Source: Impatiens glandulifera (taxonomy: Eukaryota; Streptophyta; Magnoliopsida; Ericales; Balsaminaceae). From it: DNA of 64,000 bases. Positions 26,980 through 39,499 of this stretch are shown piece after piece. Where the stretch lies: positions 65,288,228-65,352,227 of the forward strand of contig NC_061862.1 in the NCBI RefSeq assembly GCF_907164915.1. The letters are read 5' to 3'. Made by a program: the position numbers and the translations under genes. Each line of letters opens with the position of its first letter. The stretch's first letter is position 1. Under the pieces are notes generated by a model, which saw only the letters and a list, made by a program, of their open reading frames with translations, made no database searches and was not told the DNA's origin.

Positions 26980-27385
26980 ATATACCTTAATATTTTATCC
27001 ATACCTTACCGAAAATTTTGGTATGCAAAAAATGTATACATTTACATTACCTTGATTTTGATATACCTTAATTTCGGTATACAAAAAATTCATACATTAC
27101 CTTACCTTGATTTCGGTATACCTTAATTTCGGTATGGTATCGATATTATACTTTTAATACATAAAAATCATATTAACTTAAAAAATTCAAATTTATCGGT
27201 AAAGTAGAGATTACATATATATATATATATATATATACCAAAATTTTAAAAATCTCATACCTTTACCGTACCAATAATTTCGGTATCGATATCATACCTT
27301 ACTTTTTTTCAGTATACCTTAAAAATCGATATATTGCGGTACAATATTTTCGATATATCTTTAATATCGATACTTTTTTCCACCT
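26980..27385. repeat. GGTATAC-rich dispersed repeat
   Basis: Dense repetition of ATACCTTAATTTCGGTAT-type words in both orientations around a central (TA)n tract. The left side has CCTTAATTTCGGTATGGTAT; the right side has CATACCTTTACCGTACCA and TTTCGGTATCGATATCATAC. The pattern resembles non-autonomous hAT-type plant repeats, but the exact ends are not clear. Confidence 0.4.
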
Positions 27386-27599
27386 TAATAATGAATACAA
27401 ATAGAATTAATAATATATATATATTTATTAAAAACATTCTATAGAAAAACACTTATGTTAATATAATTAGACTAATTTTTTATTCTTAAAATTGATTTAT
27501 TCTTAAATTATTAATATTTTATTTATTAGTTAAAGAGAGAAATGAAAAAAGAATAATATATATATATATATATATATAATTTTAAAAAATAGTATAGAA

Positions 27600-27605
<6 letters not shown>

Positions 27606-27648
<43 letters not shown>
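27606..27648. repeat. (TA)n microsatellite
   Basis: Run of about 43 bp of TA dinucleotides. Confidence 0.9.
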
Positions 27649-27652
<4 letters not shown>

Positions 27653-27851
27653 TTTATTAAAACAAAATCTATTAAATAACATTTAATATTTTAATATAAT
27701 TAAGTTAAATTAAAATTTAAAATTTTGATTATTTTATATAAAATTAATAAATAACATTGGACATTTTTAATAATAAGTTAAAACTATTTTTTTAATATAA
27801 ACAACATTATTTTTCATTTGCGTTAAATATTAAATGTAGATAAATAATAAA

Positions 27852-28045
27852 ACTAAGTTCCTGTGTTTCGAGCCCGTCAGACGGCAAGTTCTACGCTTGG
27901 TTAAATGGTTAAGTGTGTTTGCGGGCTACATACTTAATTTGTTTCCCCATTTTTACAATAAGAGGTGGATAGTAACCATAAGTTCTTGGGTTCGAACCCA
28001 TCATATGGTGTGTGTTTGCGGGCTACATACTTAATCTGTTTTCAC
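27852..28045 (+). repeat. Two more SINE-like copies in tandem
   Basis: Copy 2 (about 27852-27945) has GTTTCGAGCCCGTCAG and the tail GTGTGTTTGCGGGCTACATA. Copy 3 (about 27957-28045) has AATAAGAGGTGGATAGTAAC, the B box GGGTTCGAACCC and the same tail. Both match the copy at 26846-26970. A T-rich stretch separates them. Confidence 0.55.
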
Positions 28046-28789
28046 ATTTTCTTTTCCAAAAAAAAAATATAAATAAATAATTAAAAAGATTAATTTATTT
28101 TTAACTATTTTTTCAATATAGAAAATATTATTTACCCGTAAAATGTAAATTATAGACAAATAATAAAAAATAAGAATTTATTTTTATTTAAATATATCGT
28201 AAATTAAATTTTAAATAGATATATATATATAAATAATATATATGATTTTAAAAAATGATTCATATATTATATAATTTTTTTTATAAAAATATATATATTT
28301 ATTTGTATTCATTATTTTTATAATTTATATATATATATATAAATATTTATTAAAACAAATTTTATTAAATAACACTAATTATTTTAATATAATTAAATTA
28401 AATTTTTAATCATAAATTTTATTAATTTTTGAATTGTTAATATAAATTATATATTTTGTTTATTAGTAATAGAGAAAAATGAAAGAAGAATATACAGTTT
28501 TAACTGTTTTCTTATTCAAACTGACCCATAGTTTGACTTATACGGTTCGTATTTATTTACTCTCACGCCAAGATCCAAATTAACTATGTGTCTCGATTCA
28601 ATAATCTAGATTTAATCATTATTATATATTTAAATAAAAAAATGTATTCTTAAAATTTATTAATTTTTGAATTGTTAATATAAATTATATATTTTATTTA
28701 TTAGTTATAAAAAAAATGAAAAAAGAAATATAAAGAGTCTGGTCTGATTTCTTATTCAAACGGAGGTGAATGAACGTACTAGATTTAAA

Positions 28790-28826
<37 letters not shown>

Positions 28827-29240
28827 AGATCGAAGGTGAATGAACTTTTTGATTTCCATTAAAACATCTTAAATATAAAAGATAATTATGGTTGTGGTCA
28901 GGTTAATTTTTTATATTTGAAAAAATAAAAATTATGACTTTTAAAATTTTATGCATATTGTAAACTAAAATTTTATGTATATTGTAAATCAATTAGAAAG
29001 TATATTATATTGGTTTGAATATAGATTAATGTAATAATATATAAAAGGATTAAATTGTCAAATTAACGTTTCTTAGGGCCAATTTGAATTTTGATTTTTT
29101 TTAACCTCATAATTTGGGATTTGTTTGATTAAAATTATATAATATGAAGTTTGTATTAATAGTTTTTAACCCCAATAACTTATTATTTACATGACATTAT
29201 TTGTAAAATATAAAAATAATACATCTCACATTATTTTAAC
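28046..29240. other. AT-rich intergenic, no gene
   Basis: Contains a (TTA)n run at 28790-28825 and duplicated AT-rich phrases ending GAAAAAAGAA.. near 28480 and 28715. No coding segment. Confidence 0.5.
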
Positions 29241-29243
29241 TAG

Positions 29244-29276
<33 letters not shown>

Positions 29277-29360
29277 ATATACATATATATATATATACAT
29301 ATATATATACATATACATATACATATATATATACATATACATATATATATACATATATAT
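29241..29360. repeat. (TA)n microsatellite with interspersed TACA
   Basis: About 120 bp of TA repeats broken by regular ACATATAC units. It gives artefactual Tyr-Ile/Tyr-Val frames on both strands. Confidence 0.93.
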
Positions 29361-30018
29361 AAAGAACTTGATAATATGAAACAGTTATTTGTGCGATTTC
29401 GATCTTCACCCTCTGTCTGCTCTTCTTTGTCTCCACCAACAATTCCGACATTCTTCGCTTTGCGATTCTCTCTCATTGTGTTCCTCATCCTCAGATAGTT
29501 CATCGAATTTAACTGGTCATTTTTCTTTTTTTCTCCTCCTCATCTAATAACACTATTGAATCCAACTACTACTCCATATCCAAGCAAAATCATTACAAAA
29601 TCAATATTAATGGCAATTGATGTTGCAAACTCAACATCTTCAAACATAATGAAAATTGATGTCACTCAATGCAAAAAAGAAAATGAATATTATTATGAAG
29701 AAATCAATATTTTTGTCTCTAAGAGAGCAGATATAGGTTAATAATAAAATGTGTTTCTTTTTTGTTTTTGGTCTATATTTTACCATAATGTTTGTTTATG
29801 GATCACATTTCTAACAATTGATTTATATTTTGATAAATTTATGAATAATGGTTCTTCTTTATGATTTATGTTTTTAATTTGTTTATGTATAATGGTTATT
29901 AAAAAATGTTATTTATAGATAATAGTTATTTAAAAATTTAAAATCTTAAATCTAATTTCTTATAAAATTTAAAGAACTCTAATTTCAATTTCAGAAAAAC
30001 ATAAAACCTTTATTTAAA
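29361..30018. other. Intergenic, no gene recognised
   Basis: A short less AT-rich stretch (29380-29560) has open frames on the minus strand rich in Arg/Glu, and 29556-29741 is open on the plus strand. Neither resembles a family I know. Confidence 0.4.
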
Positions 30019-30046
30019 CTAGTATTATAATTGTGCAGTTGCACAA
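30019..30046 (-). mobile_element. Helitron-like 3' terminus
   Basis: On the minus strand GTGCAACTGCAC forms a short hairpin. After about 10 nt comes CTAG, then T. This is the classic plant Helitron 3' end (hairpin then CTRR, inserted before T). The body would extend to higher coordinates, but I could not place a 5' TC end, and a long-inverted-repeat element begins nearby. Confidence 0.45.
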
Positions 30047-30159
30047 AAAAAAAAGAACACATTTATAATAAAAAAAAAATACATCATTTTATTATTTGAG
30101 ATGCTTCTTAATAAGTAATAATAATAATGTCTATAAAACTAGGATTTCAAAAACATAAA

Positions 30160-31300
30160 TTCTCAAACTAATATGTTCGACTTTCCAAACTAACCTACTT
30201 TGTTTATTTATTCCCAAACTAACATACTTTACCATTTAAACTCAATTTTTATATTTTAATTTTATTTAATTTTATTAAATTTAAACTTATTATTAAATAT
30301 ATATATTTAAATTAATCTTTTCTATTAAAATATTTTTATTTTTATAAATTAGATTATTTATATTTTAATGTATATATTTACATTATTATTTATATTTTAA
30401 TAAATTTTATAATTTTAATTTTAATATATACATTTACATTTCAACTATTATTTATATAATATAATAAATATTCATATTCTACTATCCTCATAAATAATTG
30501 ATAAATATTAATATATTTTAACCCTAACTATATATAATAATTTATAAAAATAATTATAATTATTCTTCTCTAAATTATTGATAGTTTTACTTGATACATA
30601 TTTGTCTACGTAATCTTTTTGGCAACACCTCCCAAAATTATGTTTTTTTTGAGTTAGCCATCTCAGGTCGAATACACTGACTTTGACTACGATAATTTTT
30701 CTCTTTCTCAAAACTTCATTAGAAATAAAATTATCATATTTCTTCCAATTGAGAACGTTCCATATTGATTTTTTTAAGCATATCTAAAATCATTAACACT
30801 ATATTTTACGTTAAGTTTATTCGTTGATAAACATTTTTAACTTATATTTTTATTATTGTTTCTTAAATATTTAATCTCGTTATTTTCCTATTTATTTGGC
30901 GACACTTTGAACAATCGTGTTTTTTATAATGTTTTTGTCATTATATTTAAACAATTCTTATTTATATAAAATAGGATTTAACTTTTTAAAATAAAAAAAA
31001 AAATTATATAAAATAATAATTAAAAGTAAATATATATTAAAATATAAATAATCAAATTTATAAAATTAATAATTTAAAATATTAATTTAAATATATATAT
31101 TAAAATATAAATAATCTAATTTATAAAAATAATAATTTAAATATTTTAATAAAATAAAAATTTATATATATGTATATAATAATAAGTTTAAATATAAATA
31201 AATTAAAAAAATAAAAATAAATAAGAAAATTGAGTTTGAATAATAAAATAAATTAATTTAAAAATGAATAAAGTTTGGAAAATTGAGAAATAAGGTTGGT
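30160..31300. mobile_element. Long-inverted-repeat element
   Basis: Arms about 30160-30400 and 31060-31300 are inverted copies. Both contain (reading inward) TTTCCAAAC, CAAACT..CAATTTT, TTTAAACTTATTATTA, then ATAAATTAGATTATTTATAT. Identity looks moderate outside and high at the inner end. The core (about 30500-30990) is less AT-rich with no recognisable protein. Exact ends and target duplication are not resolved. It may be MULE-like. Confidence 0.55.
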
Positions 31301-31593
31301 TAAACAAATTATGTGAAGGAAAGGTGAAGCTTTGTTTTACCCTTGTTTTCTTAAAAGAAACATAAAAGGACATCAAGTCTTTGTCATAAAAGTGATGACT
31401 TCAATGCTAGTTTTCATCAATTTTATACTTTATAAATCATAACTTCGTTAGTTTCTTAAGCATCAATTGTAGGAATAATTTAATATTTGAAAGTTCTCTT
31501 TGATTAAATTCATTTATATATACATGACATTCACATTTAATATTTAATTTTAAGAAAAAAATAAAATCACTTATATATATTTTTGTAAAACTA

Positions 31594-32470
31594 ACTCACT
31601 TAAGCTTAAATACTAACAAAAAGATCCTTTAAACCTACGCACAATTAAAAATATGTTCATTTAACAGTTAATAAATAAGAGTTAATTTTTATTTTTTATT
31701 TATATATTTATTAATTAAATATTAATATATTTTCTCTCACCTTCTTTCACATTAATTAAACTATTTAAATTTATCTCATTCCTAAATTTTTTATTATTTT
31801 TATATTAATTTCACTTTCTTTTATTTCATCTTTCTTATTTTTTTATTTTTTTATTTTTTTTAGTCCTTAAATTTTCATTTTTTAAGAAATTTTAGTAACT
31901 TATTTATGAATTTTGTTCTACTGTATATTTTTGTGACGAATTTCTTTCTTATTTAATTTAATATAAACAAAAATGAAATTAATAATTTTTTATTTAATAT
32001 TGTTTTGTCTAATATAATTTGATTATTACTCTTTTGTTGTTTGATAAATGAGTTGGTATTATTATTCATTTTTTTTTTATTAATTTTTTTATTTTTTGAA
32101 TGATTTTTATTATTGAAGGATAAGTCACAGTTATATTAAACCATTGTGACAAACAATTTTAAAATAATTAATAATTAATATTAGTATAAAAAAACATAAA
32201 AAAGAAGAAATATAAAATTAAAATAACGATGTAATAAGAAATTTATGAAAAAAATAAAAATATAGAATTTATTAATGAATGAAAAAAAGAAGAAAGAAAA
32301 TATATTAATATTTAATTAATAAATATATAAATTAAAAAATAAAAATTAACTCTAATTACTAACCGAAGGCTAAATGAGCATATTTTTGATAATACGTATG
32401 TTTAATTGATATTTTATTAGTACATACATCTAAGTGAGCTAGTTGTACAAGTACATACGTTTAAGTGAGC
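31594..32470. mobile_element. Long-inverted-repeat element
   Basis: Left arm ACTCACTTAAGCTTAAATAC..ATGTTCATTTAAC..GAGTTAATTTTTATTTTTTA pairs with the right arm read in reverse (AGCTCACTTA..ATATGCTCATTTAGC..GAGTTAATTTTTATTTTTTA). The arms are about 170-200 bp and include a long exact stretch around TATTAATTAAATATTAATAT. A second AGCTCACTTA copy near 32431 makes the right end ambiguous. The core is AT-rich and non-coding. Confidence 0.55.
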
Positions 32471-33694
32471 TTTTTTTTTCCTATTTTTAATTTTAAGTCA
32501 AAACTCTTTATTTAGAGTGAAACTCAAATAAAATCATGTACGTCTTTTTTTTGTTCGTATTTTTCTTAATTTAAAAACACATTCTAATATTCGGTCGTTA
32601 AGAGTGGTTCGTGTGATCCGAAATTGGTCGGCCCCATTCTTTACCTTCCACTTGAATCCCGAGTGGGATGAAGAACCAAAATGGTAAAGCTCGACCTGTG
32701 CATTTTTTAGAAAAAAATGTTTTTATTCGATTACTTTGCTAAATCTCATGGTTTATCTTCATCTCGAATCTCGTAAAACTAAACGAGAGATGGGCTCTCT
32801 CAAGAGTCATCTCGTCTTAAATTGAGACGAGGAACCGAAATAAAAATGATCAATAGTTAGACATATTTTTGACTCTTTTTAAGCGACATCACTTAGTTTG
32901 CTTCTCGAGAAACTAAGAAAGAAAATTTTTGAAATTCTGTTGGGCTCGGTGCTTGGTTACGTATGAAAAAAGACCTTTCGGGTTATGGTCCACATACCCG
33001 TCCGAAATGACAGTCTCTACTACGAAACAAATCTGGCCTTTTTGTTTTAATCATGACAAGTTACACAATTTTATTTAATTTAAATCAATAATCTAATATC
33101 GTTCCCTTTCCTACTTATTCCCTAGCCTAGGATTTAAAGGAGACATGTTATTTCCATTCCTAACATGCATCTAGACTAAGACATTCAGTAAATAAAATGT
33201 TCATTTAGGTTTAGCAAAAGTACATGTAGCGTAGTTGACAAATATGGACCGAAAACCAATAGACGATTCAAGTCAAAATGGCTTAAACTTGTAATGTATC
33301 CGAAAATTAATGTTAGTACATAAAAAAATCATAAATAATTTGAGAATCATCCATAAATTTTCCTCATATTTTTTGGACACTTGTAGCACAAGTTATGGAC
33401 ACTACAAGTTGGGATAAACAATATAAAATGATCAAATTGCCCTTAATCGGAATTTTCGAATTTCAAAAAATATAAATAATTATTCTGAGTCATTATCTAT
33501 TTTTTCAGATTTTTAAAAGTTTAAGGCCTTTTTAAATAAAAAGAAATGGCTTAAAATATCAATACTAGCAAGCAAACAAACCTTAAAGGAGTTGAACCGG
33601 TTTTAAGTGTGAACCACACTGAACCGGTTCAGTCAATGAAAGTCAACTGAACCAGCGTTAATCTTCTTCATTCATCTTTTATTTTCTTCAGATC
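32471..33694. other. Intergenic with probable LTR-retrotransposon relic
   Basis: 32570-33060 is less AT-rich, with phrases such as GTTGGGCTCGGTGCTTGG and GACCTTTCGGGTTATGGTCC that look like retrotransposon non-coding sequence. 33590-33650 contains repeated GAACCGGTT words. I see no coding frame. Confidence 0.35.
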
Positions 33695-34012
33695 TGTGTC
33701 GTGGTCACCCTGTCAATCACGATATTAGCTCCATAATAACAATTGTTAGAGGAGAAAAGAGAAGAACGTGATAATTAAACTCAGAAAGGAAGAGAACAAA
33801 AAAGTAGATTGAATAGAAATTGAGAAATTAGGGTTACTAGAAGCGTAGAGGCTTTAGTACTTAGAAAGAGAAAAATATAGAATTCAATCTACCAAAATAT
33901 AATACCCTCTCCTTGACAATTATATCCTTATTAGACTAACAAATTATAAATTAATCAACTAAAAGATATAACTGCATCCACCGCTTTCTATTACAACCAC
34001 TAGTCCAGCTCA
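33695..34012 (-). repeat. 3' LTR of gypsy-type element
   Basis: About 318 bp, clearly homologous along its length to 35918-36241 (shared CAATCACGATATTAG, GAAAGAGAAAAATATA, CAATCTACCAAAATA and CAATACCCTCTCCTT). The divergence, with substitutions and small indels, suggests an old insertion. Confidence 0.78.
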
Positions 34013-34099
34013 GCAATACCAGTAATATATTCATCATGGTTGTGATTATCAGTCACGACATCCCTTTCCCTTAAAACCTTCCTTGTCCTCCTCAAACGT

Positions 34100-34420
34100 G
34101 GTTTCTGAATCGGAAACTGCTTACAGAATCTTCTCGCCAGATACCCTAGCTTTCATAACTCTTTTCTCGAAATTAAGACTCATTGGTCCATATTTAGTCA
34201 TCCAATCAACCCCAAAACCATATTACAACCTCCCAACTTGATTATTTGAAAGTCTAAAAGAAAACCATGACTTTGCATTTTCAAGCCAAATTCGTGCATA
34301 AGAATCGACTAAATATTTTGTTTCCCCTATAATAATCACCCCATATGCATTGTTTCCTTTAAAACACAACCCAACTGAGATGTAATACATTATCAATAAA
34401 CAAATGTGTACTACCACTAT
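34100..34420 (-). pseudogene. Retroelement aspartic-protease remnant
   Basis: Minus-strand frames include a CNMVLGLIG segment close to the CDMVLGxDWL motif that ends plant Ty3/gypsy proteases, plus VDSYARIWLENAKSWFSFRL upstream. Stops and a frameshift interrupt it. This is what remains of the pol region; nothing like reverse transcriptase follows before the LTR. Confidence 0.5.
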
Positions 34421-34855
34421 CGATTATTGATTAATATAGTGATTTTTCTTTTTTCGAGTTATCCAATAATTTTGAGTGTAGCATTATTAGCACTCCCATT
34501 AAGAGTGTGCCTTAAGAAAATCGTTATTGTCATCATAGATATATTCGACTATGCATCCTCTTTACCCTTGAACCAGTCGTCTTTCTTGTCTTTCATTACT
34601 TCAATATTGAATAGATGATAACGATTGGGACAAACGTGATCTTTGGAATATTTTCCATCACTTGAAACAAGTACCTTTAGCACGTTTTTCTCTCATTTTT
34701 GTAAACATGAGATCTCTTATTGGTATTTCAATAGTATTTTTGTTAGCAACTGGTCTAAATGTACCTTGTTGGTTATTACTCCATTGAGGTTGTGGTTGTG
34801 TTACATTTGGAGTATGAGTGGAAATTTTCTTCTCTTTATCGAGAGGTTCGAGGAA

Positions 34856-35880
34856 CTAGTCATTCACCTCAACCAGTTTTATTTCTCGATCTAATGTCTC
34901 TGGTCCTGTCATCTTCAAAACCTTTTGTAGTTCAGGTCGTAAGTCTCCCATGAAACTCTTCACGTAATACTCATCGTTTTGTGGAAGACATTTAGCTGCA
35001 ACCAATTCTCTTAGCTCTCGCCACTGATAAATATAGTTTTTCAAGGTTCTTGTCTATCTCAACTAATTAAATTATATTCATCTTGGTGTCCCTGTTCTTG
35101 AAATGCCAATAACACCTTTTCGGAAAAATCTTCTCAATTTGGTAATAGATGATCTATCAGATAATCACGAACCATATTTCAGCCTCACTACAAAGAAAAT
35201 AAAAACATAATTTACCTTCTTTTCTTCAGGAAGAGTGGTCGAAAAATTTATTGACTCTTCTAATTCATCTTCTAGGGTTTGAACCATCAAAATTTTCAAA
35301 TCCATCAGCGGTTGTTTAATTGACACATCACGCAGTTCGTATCAAATTAGGACATGTAGTTTGCTACTAGTAACTGATAGGAGTTTTAGTTGTTCCAGAA
35401 TTTTGTTCGACGGTCTGCTTGTCTGGCTTTTTATAAATACCATCTCTTTCATAAGCGGGTGTTCTTTATCTAGATCTCGGTTATAGTGGAGGTGTATTCG
35501 AACTTCCTCCTTTGTCCTCGGCTGATTTATTATTTGTGTTCGAATTCTTGGATTCCATCATTTTTATTATAGATTCATACTTTTCAGCGCTATCTTTCTG
35601 CATAACCTACAAGTGACGAGTAGTTTCGCTTTAATATTTTGATTCGCCTTGAGATTTTCTCACTATAGTAAGATTCATACTTCTCAACCCTATCTTTTTA
35701 CATAACCTCCAAGTGAAGAGCGATTTTGATCTGCTTCGCTTCAATTTTCTAATTCACCTTGAGATTCTCTCACTGTAGTAACTGAAAATTATCATTAAAT
35801 TGTAATTTCATCGTCTCGATGCTCAGTCAGATTCTGCATCATCTCTTCATTACTCTTGTTAAATGCATTGACCATTTTCA
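34856..35880 (-). pseudogene. Broken gag of gypsy-type element
   Basis: The frame at 34856-35044 gives IYQWRELRELVAAKCLPQND and then FMGDLRPELQKVLKMTGPET, the retrotransposon gag pattern (Y..FREL..F..GL..ELQ). Upstream, from about 35880, MVNAFNKSNEEMMQNLTEHR starts a Glu-rich segment that soon meets stops. A 111-bp duplicated module at about 35570-35800 lies in this coiled-coil part. It is disrupted and not functional. Confidence 0.6.
35570..35800. repeat. Tandem duplication within gag remnant
   Basis: AGATTCATACTT..CCTTGAGATTTTCTCACTAT and AGATTCATACTT..CCTTGAGATTCTCTCACTGT are two adjacent diverged copies of about 111-115 bp. Confidence 0.65.
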
Positions 35881-35901
35881 ACGAAAATCCGAGGATCGTA
35901 A

Positions 35902-35915
35902 GCTCTCTGATACCA
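35902..35915 (-). other. Primer-binding site (initiator Met-tRNA)
   Basis: Minus-strand TGGTATCAGAGAGC is complementary to the 3' end of plant initiator Met-tRNA. It sits two bases inside the right LTR. This fixes the element's orientation as minus. Confidence 0.8.
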
Positions 35916-35917
35916 CT

Positions 35918-36241
35918 TGTTGTGATCACCTATCAATCACGATATTAGTTCCACAATAATAATTGCTAAATGAGAAAAGAAAAAGAAAGAGAAATTAGAT
36001 TTAGAAAGGAATAGAACATCAGAGTAGATTGAATAAAAATTGAGATATTAGGGTTATCAAGAGCATATAGACTCCGGTACTTAGAAAGAGAAAAATATAA
36101 AAATCAATCTACCAAAATACAATACCCTCTCCTTCTCCTTGATAGTTATATCATAATTTAAAAACTAACAAATTGTAAAATAACGGACTAAAAGATATAT
36201 TTGTTTCCACCGCTTTTTGTTACAGATATTAGTGCAGTTCA
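35918..36241 (-). repeat. 5' LTR of gypsy-type element
   Basis: About 324 bp, paired with 33695-34012. In minus orientation it starts TGAACTGCAC and ends ATCACAACA next to the primer-binding site. Confidence 0.78.
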
Positions 36242-37843
36242 ACCTACCTCAGCTACCCGTTACCTAATCAATATATCGGTAATCTGAAAGTTTCAGTCAA
36301 GTTTTAAATTTAGGAAAATCTAAGTTAAGATGAATAATCCAGTTCGATCTAATTCACCAAATAGTTCCTAGTTTATCCTAGGATCGATATTCATGTACAA
36401 ACAAACAATCAGATCGAGAAATCATCGTGAAGAATTGAATCAGTTATGAATTAAAATGTGTGAAAACGAATTTCAATATGTAATTTCGATTATACGTAGA
36501 ATTGTTGCTCCACACTCCCTTCTAAATGACTCTAGAAATTTCTTTATACCAATCCTAGACACTCTCTAATTCGATCTCACCGACTACTACCCGGGCTTGC
36601 AAATATTATCATAATTAATAAAATGATGCCCTGTAGGGAAAGCTGCGATTTGGTCGTTCATTGTCTTCAACTATGTTTTTTAGAAACTTTATGAAGAAGA
36701 TAAAAATCATCTTTTGACAGACTTCAGCGTTCCGTCAGTTTTCCAGTCACTCCGTCAAATTTCAGGTAAGTCCGTCAGTTAGTGGATGGCGTGGTCCTTT
36801 CCTGTCCCTTGAGTTAATCTTGATAGTTTGGCGACCATATCGTTTCCCTCATGCTACCGCCCACACTGGATCACTGGCAAATAAAAATCAAAGTCTTGTT
36901 TGTTTTCCTTGATTTTCTTGATCCTTTTAACTCTAATTTTTTTATTTTCTGAAAAAAAAATCAAACACAAGATTAATCTCAGAATAATATATATTTTTAT
37001 TTTATTTATTTATTTATTTATTTTATTTCTTTCCTTTAATATCCTAATCTCTTTTATTATCATTTATTTATTTATTTAATAATACTCTATTTTATTTTAG
37101 TTTTGACACATTTCTTTATTTATTTTTATTATTATTATGTCGGTTATTTATTTATTTACGATATTTATTTATTTTTTAGGTGTCAAAAATTATTGTCAAT
37201 GTCTTAGATTGAAGTGGTTGCATGACGCACAAATTTGTGTCGTTTTTCTTTTAATTTAGAAATCAGCACAAACTCATTTTAACTTAGAACTTTTTTAATA
37301 AAAATTAAAATATATAATTTTTAATCTTTAAAATATATACTTTTTTATCTTTAGACAAACTTTTAATTGATAATTTTTTATTTTAAATATTAATTTAACA
37401 TCATCATATACTTCAAAATTTGATGGTATTAGAGTTATAACTGATAAAAGGAGATAATTAAAGTAGTATATATAGTATATGTTATTATTATTTGGTTTAA
37501 AATATGTAAAATGATATAAATTTTATAATTTTATATTTGATATATGAATGGATAAAAATACAATTTTCTCATTTTTATTAATTAAAATAAAAATTAATAG
37601 TTTGAAATTATTAATTAATTATTATATTAATTTTTTGTACTAGCACATTTTTACAATTATATAAATTTAAATATAAATATGAATTATAATTAATATTATC
37701 AAAACAGATATTAAAATGATAAAAATTAATAAAATGAATATAATATAAATAAATTTTATGGTGAAATTTTGAAAATGAATAAAATGTGTTGGAAAAAAGA
37801 GTTTAAAATAAATAAAAATTTAAAAGAACTGTTATAAAAGAAA

Positions 37844-37928
<85 letters not shown>

Positions 37929-38815
37929 AAAAGAAGAGAAACAAAGATTATATAATTTATTAATTTTTATTGGAAATAGGTATATATTATTGTGAGTACA
38001 ATTATATCATCCCTACAGTATCAAACTTACCTTAACATTGTTGTTATAAGTTATACAATACTAACCGTTTTGTAAAGAGTATAACATTGTTGTACTTAAT
38101 TAGTATAACTATATCCAAGTAAAACTGATTAAATGTTTGATTAAATAAATTTTATAAATATAGTAATTTAAAAGATATAACTTATACTTTAAACAATGTA
38201 TAAAATTGTAACTCATTCATTCAGTTTGTTACAAGTCTTTATTAAAATATTATTCCATTATTAATCATTATCCTCGTAAATTATTATAATATTTATGTTA
38301 CTCATCAAATCCTAAATTATTCTGTCATTCTTTTCCATTCTCTTACCTAGCTTACATAATATTCAACGAATACATATTCTATATAATTTATTTTTATTTA
38401 TTTTATTTTCAACAACAAAAAATTAAATTGGAAATAATGATATGGAGTAACAAAAAAAAAATGGTTAGAAACTAATATACTTTGTTTGTCCAATATATTT
38501 ATAATATTAATTTTTGATAAATATTTATATAATTATATAAGTTAAAGTATAACAAATTATATATAAATTAATACAAATGAAATAATAGTATTATTTATTT
38601 TAAAAATCTATTTATATGATAATTATATATTAATTTTTATTAATTTCAATATAATTAATAATACAAATTATCTATAAGATAAATATTAAAATAATAATTA
38701 AAAATAATTTATATAAATATAAAAGCAAAACAATTTTTTAAACATTTTACTATTTTATTATTTTACAAAATAAAACACAAAATAAATAAAATTTATATAA
38801 TTTATATATATTTTA
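36242..38815. other. Intergenic, AT-rich, no gene recognised
   Basis: 36300-36900 is somewhat less AT-rich, with short CCGTCAGTT repeats near 36735-36780, and may be flanking retroelement sequence. The rest is AT-rich, including a (TA)n tract at 37850-37921. No coding segment. Confidence 0.45.
37850..37921. repeat. (TA)n microsatellite
   Basis: About 72 bp of TA dinucleotides. Confidence 0.95.
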
Positions 38816-38955
38816 GGGAAAATTACCTGGGCGGCCCTCGAACTATCTCGATCGCTCACTTTTGACCCTCAAACTAATTTTTGAAATAAATCGCCCCTTC
38901 AACTTTTATAAAGGTCACTAGTGGCCCTTCCGTCAAATTTTTAGTTAAACCTAAC
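38816..38955 (+). mobile_element. Isolated MULE-type terminal repeat
   Basis: GGGAAAATTACCTGGGCGGC..CTCGATCGCTCACTTTTGAC..AAGGTCACTAGTGGCCCTTC..CCGTCAAATTT follows the same order of motifs as the ends of the element at 23379-24402. I found no inverted partner downstream, so one end is missing or too diverged. Confidence 0.45.
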
Positions 38956-39499
38956 TATTTAAGTTTAAAATATTTTTTTTTATATATATTATCTTTAATC
39001 TTATATTTTATATTTATATATATAATTATTAAATCGCTTATATATAATATTATATATATATATATTATTATTAAATTTTATATAATTATTAAATCTTTTA
39101 TATAATAAATAAATAATATATATATTATTTATTTTTATCTATATATATATAATTTATATATATTATCTTTAACTAATTTATATATAATATATATTTTAAA
39201 AAATAATTTAAGTGTTAAAAGTATTTGAGTAGTTAGAAGGTTTCAATTTTGCGAGTGAATTTTTGCGAGTGTTAAAAATAATATCGCGAGTGAATTTTTT
39301 TAATATAAATTCTCAAAAAAATTTCATTTTGTTATTTTCTTTCTCTCTCTTCTCTCTCTTCTCGCGATGACAGCGGAACCCTAAACAAATATATTATACA
39401 GATCGAGACAAAAATCGTTCTAATATCAGGTGATTTAATCGATTTATGCTCTTATTTTCATTATTTTCATTTTCAAACTTTAAACCATGAGATTTTCTT

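Larger units (their letters stand above)
33695..36241 (-). mobile_element. Short gypsy-type LTR element with gag only (TR-GAG-like)
   Basis: Two direct LTRs (33695-34012 and 35918-36241) begin TGTTGTGATC/TGTGTCGTGG and end ..AGTGCAGTTCA/..AGTCCAGCTCA, so they are TG..CA-type on both strands. Immediately inside the right LTR is a minus-strand primer-binding site for initiator Met-tRNA. Inside are gag-like and protease-like remnants in minus orientation, but no reverse transcriptase or integrase. At 2.5 kb it is a non-autonomous or deleted Ty3/gypsy-type element. No matching 5-bp target duplication was found. Confidence 0.75.

Noticed and set aside
29191..29503. Overlapping Tyr-Ile/Tyr-Val frames on both strands
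   Set aside because: They come from (TA)n and TACATA repeats. The minus-strand continuation has KAKNVGIVG, slightly like a ribosomal L37a start, but nothing else matches and the similarity is too short.
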